From positions 1-6,474 of the forward strand of contig DOFA01000238.1 in assembly GCA_003532195.1 (NCBI GenBank): a stretch of 6,474 nucleotides of DNA. Direction: 5' to 3'. The stretch is from Clostridiales bacterium (GTDB lineage: Bacteria; Bacillota; Clostridia; Saccharofermentanales; UBA5734). A model generated the notes under the pieces. That model had not been told where the DNA came from. It did no database searches and saw only the letters and a program-made list of their open reading frames with translations. Both the position numbers and the translations under genes were made by a program. Shown piece after piece: positions 1 to 5,814 of the stretch; position 1 is the first letter of the stretch; every line of letters begins with the position of its first letter.

Positions 1-1803
1 CGCGACCGGTTTGTGCTCAGCGCCGGCCATGCGTCCATGCTGCTCTACTCTCTGCTCTACCTTTTTGGCTACGGGCTGACCGCGGATGATCTGAAATCCT
101 TCCGCCAATGGGGCAGCCGGACGCCTGGACATCCGGAGTACGGCCATACGCCCGGTGTGGAAACGACCACCGGCCCTCTCGGTCAAGGCCTGGCGACCGC
201 GGTCGGCATGGCCATGGCCCAGGCCCATCTCGGGGCGCGCTTCAACCGTCCGGGCTTCCCGGTCTTCGACCATTACACCTACGCCCTGGCCGGCGATGGC
301 TGCATGATGGAAGGCATATCCAGCGAAGCTGCTTCCCTGGCCGGAACCCTGGGCCTGGGCAGGCTGATTGTCTTTTATGATGATAATGATATTTCCATAG
401 AAGGCAATACCGACTGTGCTTTCCTGGAGGATGTTGGCCGGCGCCACGAAGCTTACGGCTGGCAGGTGCTCCGGGTTGCCGACGGCAATGACCGTCCGGC
501 GATCGCCGCGGCGATCACAGCCGCCCGGGCCGACCTCGACCATCCTTCCCTGATCATTTTCCGGACACAGATCGCCTATGGCTCGCCGCTGGCAGGCCAG
601 GCCAAGGCACACGGCGAACCGCTCGGAGCGGAAAACCTTGCCCGGACCAAAGAGGCCTTGAATTGGCCTTGCCAGGAACCTTTCCAGGTTCCGGCAGAAC
701 TGCTCGCCTATTTGGCCGGACAACAACGCGTACTGCAGCAGATCCAGGACGGCTGGCAGGCTATGTTCGCGCAGTATCGGACGGCCTGGCCGGATCTGGC
801 CGCGGAACTCGACCGGTGCCTGAACCAGGATCTGCCGGACCTGCTCAATGACCAGGAGTTCTGGTCTTTTGAGGGAGCCCAGGCCACCCGTTCCACCAGC
901 GGCGTCTGTTTAAACCGCCTGGCTGCTCGCCTGCCGAATCTGATCGGCGGCAGCGCCGATCTGGCGCCCTCGACGAAAACGGTGCTCAACGGCAAAGGCT
1001 GGTTTTGCGCCAATGACTACACCGGTTCGAACATCCACTTCGGCGTGCGCGAATTCGCGATGGCTGCCGCGGTCAACGGCATGGCCCTGTATGGCGGTTT
1101 ACGGCCTTTCTGCGCCACCTTCTTCGTTTTCACGGATTATTTTAAAGCAGCCGTGCGCCTGAGCGCGATCATGAAGCTGCCGGTCATCTACGTGCTGACC
1201 CATGACAGCATCGGCGTCGGCGAAGACGGCCCGACCCATGAGCCGATCGAGCAGCTGGCCACCTTGCGGGCGACACCTGGCGTCACGGTCTTCCGTCCGG
1301 CTGACGGTAAAGAGACCGCGGCCGGTTACCTGCTGGCCTTGCAGCGCCAGAGCCCAACCTGCCTGATCCTCAGCCGCCAGAATCTGCCGACCTATCCGGA
1401 AACCGGCAAGGCAGCCCTTCAGGGCGGTTATATCCTGCGCGATGCCGCCAGCCCGGACATCATCCTCCTGGCCTCCGGCTCTGAGGTTGAGCTGGTCATG
1501 AAGGCGGCCGATGTGCTGTCCTCTTCGGGAGTCGCCTGCCGGGTTGTTTCCATGCCCAGCATGGAAGTCTTCAATGAGCAGCCGGCAGCTTACCGGGAAT
1601 CGGTCCTGCCAGCCAGGATCCGTACCCGTCTGGCTGTCGAAGCTGGCTCGACCCAGCCCTGGTACCGTTATGTCGGGCTGGATGGGCAGGTCGTCGGTAT
1701 CGATCATTACGGAGCTTCGGCTCCGGCAAAAGTACTTTTCGAGAAATTCGGCCTGACCGTTGATTCTGTCGTTACCAGGGCGCATGAGGTTCTCAATCGC
1801 TGA
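1..1803 (+). CDS. tkt: Transketolase, C-terminal 600 codons (5' end cut by window edge)
   Basis: This enzyme transfers two-carbon ketol units between sugar phosphates in the non-oxidative pentose phosphate pathway. It needs thiamine diphosphate (ThDP) and a divalent metal and acts in the cytosol. The frame is open from base 1, beginning RDRFVLSAGH, which in E. coli TktA lies about 55 residues from the N-terminus. An internal start near base 13 is therefore false and the true start lies upstream. Visible landmarks: TPGHPE with the active-site His at 130-132; GPLGQG; the ThDP/metal motif GDGCMMEG from 292, ending in YDDNDIS; GGSADLAPS; the catalytic Glu of GVREF at 1051-1053; and the HDSIGVGEDGPTHE block, with His at 1201, Asp at 1225 and His at 1237. 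The C-terminal domain (RVVSMPS, AYRESVLP) is complete. All three domains appear intact and no frameshift is visible. This is the single-chain form, not the split N/C-subunit form found in many Clostridia. The gene converges on the permease and ends before a shared terminator. Identification is very secure. Confidence 0.97.
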   Translation, partial: RDRFVLSAGHASMLLYSLLYLFGYGLTADDLKSFRQWGSRTPGHPEYGHTPGVETTTGPLGQGLATAVGMAMAQAHLGARFNRPGFPVFDHYTYALAGDGCMMEGISSEAASLAGTLGLGRLIVFYDDNDISIEGNTDCAFLEDVGRRHEAYGWQVLRVADGNDRPAIAAAITAARADLDHPSLIIFRTQIAYGSPLAGQAKAHGEPLGAENLARTKEALNWPCQEPFQVPAELLAYLAGQQRVLQQIQDGWQAMFAQYRTAWPDLAAELDRCLNQDLPDLLNDQEFWSFEGAQATRSTSGVCLNRLAARLPNLIGGSADLAPSTKTVLNGKGWFCANDYTGSNIHFGVREFAMAAAVNGMALYGGLRPFCATFFVFTDYFKAAVRLSAIMKLPVIYVLTHDSIGVGEDGPTHEPIEQLATLRATPGVTVFRPADGKETAAGYLLALQRQSPTCLILSRQNLPTYPETGKAALQGGYILRDAASPDIILLASGSEVELVMKAADVLSSSGVACRVVSMPSMEVFNEQPAAYRESVLPARIRTRLAVEAGSTQPWYRYVGLDGQVVGIDHYGASAPAKVLFEKFGLTVDSVVTRAHEVLNR

Positions 1804-1846
1804 TCAGCACCGCTTCCCAAACCGGAATCCTTCAAATACAAAAGGC

Positions 1847-1879
1847 TTCGCCCCGGATAATTCCGGGGCGAATTTTTTT
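1847..1879. terminator. Rho-independent terminator between convergent genes
   Basis: A perfect 11-bp stem (TTCGCCCCGGA at 1847-1857, complement at 1862-1872) closes a 4-base loop, TAAT. It is followed directly by seven T (1873-1879), so it is a strong intrinsic terminator for transketolase transcripts. Read on the minus strand the same stem is followed, after GCC, by TTTT (1840-1843 in plus coordinates), a weaker but plausible terminator for the permease. The permease stop codon (TAA, 1880-1878) lies inside the plus-strand T-tract. Confidence 0.93.
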
Positions 1880-3041
1880 ACGGCAAAAGCACGGATATCA
1901 ACAGCAGCACTATTATAAACAAGGCATTATATGCGGTAAACGCCAGCAGATAGCGTTTCTTGTCCGGCTGGCAGCCTTCCTCGCCGCGGCCGTACAGTTT
2001 GTAGGATATCACGCTGGCCAGCGAAGCGATCAGGGTGCCGCAGCCGCCGACGTTGACACCGCGCAGAAGCTGCCCGGACTGTTCGGTGAAGCCGGACAGC
2101 AAAATGGCGGCGGGGACATTGCTGATCACCTGACTCAGGGCAGCCCCGGCCAGCAGCACCCGCTGCGGTCCGGCCAGCGCCCTGGCGAAAAAATTCTGCA
2201 AGGCCGGCAGACGGCTCAGGTTGCCGATGAACAGGAAAAAGAACATGAAGGTCAGCAACAGACTGTAATCAGCCCGCAGCAACAGCCGCGGCTTCCAGGG
2301 CAGCAGCAAGACCAGGGCCAGACCCAGTAGAAACCATTCGGAAACCAGACCGAACACACAAGCCGCAGCTGACAGGAAAAGCAGGACCGCCAGGCCCATC
2401 TCCACGCCCAGGCGCACCGGGACAGCCGGTACCGAAGCTTTCAGGCTCTGATCGGGGGCCAGCAGGATCAGGACAATCAGCAGGATGCCGCCGGCAATGG
2501 CGACCGGCCAGACTGCCCGGAGAAATACCGGCAGACTCAATTCATAGAAAGCGAATAAAAAAAGGTTCTGCGGATTGCCGAATGGGGTCAGAGAACTGCC
2601 GACATTGGCGGCAACCGTTTGCAGGACGACGATGCGAATCAAGGCCTTCGGATCGTCGAGCAGACGAAAAACCAGGAGTGATAAAGGCACCAGAGTGATC
2701 AGGGCGACATCATTGGTCAGGAACATGGCGGTCAGGAAAGAAAGGCCGGTCAGAACCAGGGTCAGCCGGCGCAGGCCGCTGACCCGGTTCAGAATGCCGG
2801 CAGCCGCAGCGGCAAAAAGCTGTGCTTCCTGGAACATCTCGACGGCCAGCATCAGGACCAGGAGGCAGATCAGCACTTTCCAGTTCGGGTAGCGCAGGTA
2901 TTCCTTATCCGGCGGCACCAGGAGCATCGATATCAGACCGAGGCAGCCGGAAATCGCCAGGACCGGATCCTTCCTGATGCAGGGCCAGGTTTTCCTGACC
3001 GCTTTCCAGCCTGCTTTGCTCTGCCGGTCTGATTTCAGCAC
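1878..3041 (-). CDS. Polytopic ion permease, ArsB/SLC13-like (CitMHS, YbiR-like)
   Basis: This is probably a cytoplasmic-membrane secondary transporter of the ion transporter superfamily that includes ArsB, NhaD and the E. coli YbiR protein. The substrate cannot be read from sequence; an inorganic or organic anion, or Na+/H+ exchange, are the family options. Numbered from the longest frame (398 aa, GTG at 3074), a basic N-terminal stretch precedes about 10-11 hydrophobic segments. The two inverted-repeat signatures are visible: TND at 120-122 with NVGSSLTPFGNPQN at 157-170, then SNVPAA at 318-323 with NVGGCGTLIASLASV from 341. Length is normal for the family (YbiR is about 370 aa). I place the start at GTG 3041 (387 aa) because GGAG lies 9 bases upstream of it. 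The longer GTG at 3074 has almost no ribosome binding site and sits at the predicted transcription start. The gene is alone on this strand, convergent with transketolase and divergent from the 116-aa gene. The family call is firm; start and substrate are not. Confidence 0.88.
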   Translation of the reverse strand: MLKSDRQSKAGWKAVRKTWPCIRKDPVLAISGCLGLISMLLVPPDKEYLRYPNWKVLICLLVLMLAVEMFQEAQLFAAAAAGILNRVSGLRRLTLVLTGLSFLTAMFLTNDVALITLVPLSLLVFRLLDDPKALIRIVVLQTVAANVGSSLTPFGNPQNLFLFAFYELSLPVFLRAVWPVAIAGGILLIVLILLAPDQSLKASVPAVPVRLGVEMGLAVLLFLSAAACVFGLVSEWFLLGLALVLLLPWKPRLLLRADYSLLLTFMFFFLFIGNLSRLPALQNFFARALAGPQRVLLAGAALSQVISNVPAAILLSGFTEQSGQLLRGVNVGGCGTLIASLASVISYKLYGRGEEGCQPDKKRYLLAFTAYNALFIIVLLLISVLLP

Positions 3042-3050
3042 AATCTTAAT

Positions 3051-3054
3051 CTCC
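3051..3054 (-). promoter_or_regulatory. Ribosome binding site favouring the GTG start at 3041
   Basis: The minus strand reads GGAG here, then 9 bases, then GTG at 3041-3039. The alternative in-frame GTG at 3074 has only a weak GGA three bases before it. This site argues for a permease 11 residues shorter than the longest frame. Confidence 0.55.
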
Positions 3055-3059
3055 GCAGT

Positions 3060-3088
3060 TTCATTTTTTTTCACTTATCCAGTATAAT
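3060..3088 (+). promoter_or_regulatory. Candidate promoter for the 116-aa gene
   Basis: A perfect TATAAT -10 box is at 3083-3088. The -35 position 17 bases upstream (TTCATT, 3060-3065) matches the consensus poorly, 3 of 6, so an activator may be needed or the site may be weak. Predicted transcription begins near 3095, about 40 bases before ATG 3135. The -35 region lies within the early leader of the oppositely transcribed permease. Confidence 0.5.
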
Positions 3089-3109
3089 GAGAATAAGAGC
3101 ATTTGCCTA
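3081..3109 (-). promoter_or_regulatory. Candidate sigma-A promoter for the permease
   Basis: On the minus strand, TAGGCA (3109-3104, 4 of 6 to TTGACA) is followed after exactly 17 bases by TATACT (3086-3081, 5 of 6 to TATAAT). Transcription would begin near 3074, leaving about 33 bases of leader before GTG 3041. The -35 box lies in the leader of the divergent gene and the -10 overlaps the opposing -10 box. Assigned by eye from hexamer matches only. Confidence 0.5.
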
Positions 3110-3120
3110 CCTGTTTTTCA

Positions 3121-3126
3121 AGGAGG
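3121..3126 (+). promoter_or_regulatory. Strong ribosome binding site deciding the start at 3135
   Basis: AGGAGG lies 8 bases before ATG 3135. It decides against the upstream in-frame ATG at 3087, which overlaps the -10 box and would precede the predicted transcription start. Confidence 0.9.
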
Positions 3127-3134
3127 ACAAGCTT

Positions 3135-3485
3135 ATGTACGTCGGGCCCTTTTTCTACCTGAACAACCCGCATAATGCCCATCAGGGTCTGTACGCCGAT
3201 TTGCTGCCGGCGGATAAGGCACATGAAATGGACGGCCGCCTGACCAGTCCGGTCACGCACCGGGAACTGCTCGCCCGCATCGCTCCGGATGCCGACTGCC
3301 AGGCGATTCCGCGCGGCCAGGTTGTCTACGATCTGGAATCCAGCCAGGCGATCATCTATCTGGACCATTGCCTGGAAATCTACCTGGATGATATTGTGCG
3401 GTTATTCGAGCTGACTGCCTGGGTATTTGAAAATGACGAGCAGTACGTATGCCCCCGCTGTGCCCACCTGGCCAATCGCTTCTGA
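3135..3485 (+). CDS. Uncharacterised 116-aa protein with a C-terminal CxxCxH
   Basis: I do not recognise the function. The start at ATG 3135 is chosen for its AGGAGG at 8 bases; a 16-residue longer version from 3087 is unlikely. The protein begins MYVGPFFYLNNP and has no signal peptide or membrane segment, so it is probably cytosolic. The middle carries RGQVVYDLESSQAIIYLDHCLE (residues 60-81), which reads as two short beta strands with a polar turn. An acidic, hydrophobic stretch rich in Leu, Ile and Val follows (82-98). The C-terminus has CPRCAH (Cys106, Cys109, His111); with Cys55 and Cys79 this could bind a metal, but no four-ligand zinc motif is evident. GC content and codon use resemble its neighbours, so it looks native. 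It may be monocistronic or read through into the exporter genes 109 bp downstream; I see no terminator hairpin between them. The coding call is supported by the ribosome binding site, a promoter box and sensible composition. Confidence 0.82.
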   Translation: MYVGPFFYLNNPHNAHQGLYADLLPADKAHEMDGRLTSPVTHRELLARIAPDADCQAIPRGQVVYDLESSQAIIYLDHCLEIYLDDIVRLFELTAWVFENDEQYVCPRCAHLANRF

Positions 3486-3594
3486 TCCATAATTTGTTCA
3501 TATTTGTCTATATTTTTGCCATACATCTGCCTTTATACTGAATAGATTTAGCTGTAGAATAAGATGAGTTGTGTTTGACTGGAGGATTGACAGC
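3486..3594 (+). promoter_or_regulatory. AT-rich leader/promoter region of the ABC exporter operon
   Basis: This 109-bp gap is much richer in A and T than the genes on either side. TATACT at 3534-3539 is the best -10 candidate (5 of 6), but no good -35 lies 16-18 bases upstream of it. TTGCCA at 3516-3521 matches a -35 well but has no fitting -10. Three T-tracts at 10-bp spacing (3493-3495, 3503-3505, 3513-3517) lie just upstream. No convincing terminator hairpin for the 116-aa gene is visible. A promoter here is likely from position and composition, but its exact elements are unresolved. Confidence 0.45.
3581..3585 (+). promoter_or_regulatory. Ribosome binding site deciding the start at 3595
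   Basis: GGAGG lies 9 bases before ATG 3595. The in-frame GTG at 3571 lacks such a site, so the exporter subunit is taken as 739 residues rather than 747. Confidence 0.88.
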
Positions 3595-5814
3595 ATGTTA
3601 AAGTTGCTCCGATTTTTACGGCCCTTTCTCGGGTCGGTTGTCCTCATTTTCGCCCTGCTGTTTGTTCAGGCCATGACCGACCTGGAGTTGCCGGATTATA
3701 TGTCGCGAATCGTCAATGTCGGCATCCAGCAACAGGGCATCGCCGGACCGGTTCCGGAAGCCATCCGTGACAGCCAGCTGCATAACCTGACGCTGCTCAT
3801 GAACGAAACCGACGCCGCGGAAGTGCTTCAGTCTTTCCGTCTGCTCGACCGGAACAGCCTGGGCGAAGCGGAATATGCGGATTACATTGCCCGCTATCCG
3901 CTACTGGCTCAGGAAAACCTTCGGATTCCCGAGGACGGGGCCGTCTTGTCGGCAGATGCCGAAAACGCTCTGCTGCGAGCCGAAACGATGCTTTATTTCC
4001 TCAACAGCGGATCAGAAAAAGTCAGCCAAATGATCAGCAATCTGCCAGCCGGCACTGATATCTTTGCTTTCCTGGCGAAACTGCCGGCATCCGCCCGGGA
4101 GCAGATGCTCGCCCAGGCCAATGAAGCCTTGGCCGGCATATCGGACAGCATTCTCACCCAGACGGCTGTCCTGGCTGTCATCAGCGAATATGAGGCAATC
4201 GGCCTGGATCAGTCGGCACTGCAGAACCGCTTCATGTGGCAGACCGGCGGCATGATGCTGCTGATCGCCCTGCTTGGTTCCCTCTGTTCTGTCACGGTCG
4301 GCCTGCTGGCTGCCCGCGTGGCAGCCGGTTTCGCACGCGATCTGCGCCGGGCGGTTTTCTCTCACGTTGAGAATTTCTCCAGCGCTGAATTTGACCGGAT
4401 CTCGACCGCATCCTTGATCACCCGGACAACCAACGACATCCAGCAGATTCAAATGGCTGTCGTTATGACGATGCGGATTCTTTTCTACGCGCCAATTCTT
4501 GGGGTGGGCGGCATTCTCAAGGTTTTGCGGACGGATCAGTCGATGAGCTGGATCATCGCCCTCGCCGTCGCCCTCCTGATGACCCTGATCATCAGCCTGT
4601 TCACCGTGGCCATTCCCCGCTTCAAGATGGTTCAGAAGCTGATCGACCGCCTGAACCTGGTCACACGGGAAATTTTATCCGGTTTGATGGTCATCCGCGC
4701 CTTTAATACAGAAAAGCACCAGGAGCGCAAGTTTGATGACGCCAACCGCGACCTGACCCGGGTCAACCTGTTTGTCAGCCGGCTGATGGTCATCATGATG
4801 CCGGCCATGATGCTTTTGATGAACGGCATTATGCTGCTGATCATTTGGGTCGGCGCCCATCAGGTTGACAGCGGTTCGATGCAGGTCGGCGATGTGATGG
4901 CTTTCTTGCAGTATGCGATGCAGATCATCATGTCCTTCCTGATGGTGTCGATGGTATTTATCATGCTGCCGCGCGCCAGCGTCTCCGGACAGCGAATCGC
5001 TGAAGTTCTGGCCATGCGGCCGGAAATCCTGGATCCGGAAAATCCGATTGCTTTTCCTGCCGGCAGCCCGGGTATCATCGAGTTTTGCCAGGTCAGTTTC
5101 CGTTATCCGAATGCTGAAGACAATGTCCTCGAAAATATCAGCTTTACCGCAAAACCCGGCCAGACCACGGCTTTCATCGGCAGTACCGGCTGCGGCAAGT
5201 CGACCCTGGTCAATCTGATCCCCCGCTTCTATGATATAACCGGCGGCCGGATCCTGATCGACGGCCTCGATATTCAACAGGTCCCGCAGAAAGAACTGCG
5301 CCGGCGCATCGGTTATGTGCCTCAGAAAGGCACCTTGTTTGCCGGCGATATCCAAAGCAATATCCGTTATGGACGCGAAGACGCCACTGACGAGGATGTC
5401 CGCCAGGCAGCCGCCACGGCTCAGGCGCTCGATTTCATCGATGCCAGCGAACAGGGGTTTGCCACCGCAATCGCCCAGGGCGGCGCCAATGTCTCGGGCG
5501 GGCAAAAGCAGCGTCTGGCCATAGCGCGGGCGCTGGTCAAGAAACCCGACATCTTCATTTTTGACGACACGTTTTCCGCCCTGGACTATAAGACCGATGC
5601 CGCCCTGCGCCGTGCGCTCCACCGGGAGACCAGCCAATCCACGGTCCTGATCGTCGCCCAGCGGATCGGCACGATCATGCACGCCGAACAGATCATCGTT
5701 CTGGAAAACGGGCGCATTGCCGGCATCGGCACGCATCAGGAACTGCTGGCCGGATGTCCGGTTTATCAGGAAATCGCATCCTCGCAGCTGTCAGAGGAGG
5801 AATTGGCTTTATGA
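3595..5814 (+). CDS. ABC exporter half-transporter, degenerate-site subunit (YfiB/LmrC type)
   Basis: This is one half of a predicted heterodimeric ABC exporter of the multidrug type, with a membrane domain fused to an ATPase domain. TM1 is near residues 13-33. A long polar loop of roughly 160 residues (about 45-213) precedes TM2 (about 216-240), and further membrane segments run to about residue 460. Motifs in the ATPase domain: Walker A GSTGCGKST 529-537, Q-loop Gln577, signature VSGGQ 633-637, Walker B IFIFDD ending at 658. The catalytic position after Walker B is Asp658 instead of Glu, and the switch residue is Gln689 (AQR) instead of His. This is the pattern of the degenerate ATP site in TM287, LmrC and BmrC, while the signature motif is intact. 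The 739-aa length exceeds the usual ~580 because of the loop, which clostridial relatives also appear to have. It overlaps the partner gene by ATGA. Drug or lipid-like export is the family's usual role; the actual substrate is unknown. Confidence 0.94.
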   Translation: MLKLLRFLRPFLGSVVLIFALLFVQAMTDLELPDYMSRIVNVGIQQQGIAGPVPEAIRDSQLHNLTLLMNETDAAEVLQSFRLLDRNSLGEAEYADYIARYPLLAQENLRIPEDGAVLSADAENALLRAETMLYFLNSGSEKVSQMISNLPAGTDIFAFLAKLPASAREQMLAQANEALAGISDSILTQTAVLAVISEYEAIGLDQSALQNRFMWQTGGMMLLIALLGSLCSVTVGLLAARVAAGFARDLRRAVFSHVENFSSAEFDRISTASLITRTTNDIQQIQMAVVMTMRILFYAPILGVGGILKVLRTDQSMSWIIALAVALLMTLIISLFTVAIPRFKMVQKLIDRLNLVTREILSGLMVIRAFNTEKHQERKFDDANRDLTRVNLFVSRLMVIMMPAMMLLMNGIMLLIIWVGAHQVDSGSMQVGDVMAFLQYAMQIIMSFLMVSMVFIMLPRASVSGQRIAEVLAMRPEILDPENPIAFPAGSPGIIEFCQVSFRYPNAEDNVLENISFTAKPGQTTAFIGSTGCGKSTLVNLIPRFYDITGGRILIDGLDIQQVPQKELRRRIGYVPQKGTLFAGDIQSNIRYGREDATDEDVRQAAATAQALDFIDASEQGFATAIAQGGANVSGGQKQRLAIARALVKKPDIFIFDDTFSALDYKTDAALRRALHRETSQSTVLIVAQRIGTIMHAEQIIVLENGRIAGIGTHQELLAGCPVYQEIASSQLSEEELAL
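5795..5800 (+). promoter_or_regulatory. Ribosome binding site of the second ABC gene, inside the first
   Basis: AGGAGG lies 10 bases before ATG 5811, within the last codons of the upstream gene (the Glu-Glu-rich C-terminus). With the ATGA stop/start overlap at 5811-5814 this indicates translational coupling of the two subunits. Confidence 0.88.

Noticed and set aside
108..380. Short plus-strand frames within transketolase (also 663-851 and 1511-1756)
   Set aside because: Out-of-frame shadows inside an intact, highly conserved enzyme gene.
1099..1785. 228-codon open frame on the minus strand
   Set aside because: Antisense shadow of the transketolase C-terminal half; its translation shows no family motif.
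3087..3134. Longer N-terminus for the small gene, from ATG 3087
   Set aside because: That ATG overlaps the TATAAT box and lies upstream of the predicted transcription start, whereas ATG 3135 has AGGAGG at 8 bases.
3075..3368. 97-codon minus-strand frame upstream of the permease
   Set aside because: Antisense to the better supported 116-aa gene, spans both candidate promoters, and shows no convincing composition or motif.
3516..3548. TTGCCA (3516-3521) paired with TAGATT (3543-3548) as a promoter
   Set aside because: The spacer is 21 bases, too long for a standard sigma-A promoter, and no better -10 lies at 16-18 bases.
3571..3594. Longer N-terminus for the first ABC subunit, from GTG 3571
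   Set aside because: GGAGG at 3581-3585 is correctly spaced for ATG 3595 and lies inside the longer version; family members begin with the MLKLLRFLRP-type sequence.
4675..5736. 353-codon open frame on the minus strand
   Set aside because: It lies wholly antisense to the ABC gene with its conserved ATPase motifs, has a His/Asp/Gly-rich composition typical of a reverse-frame shadow in GC-rich DNA, and has no recognisable motif.
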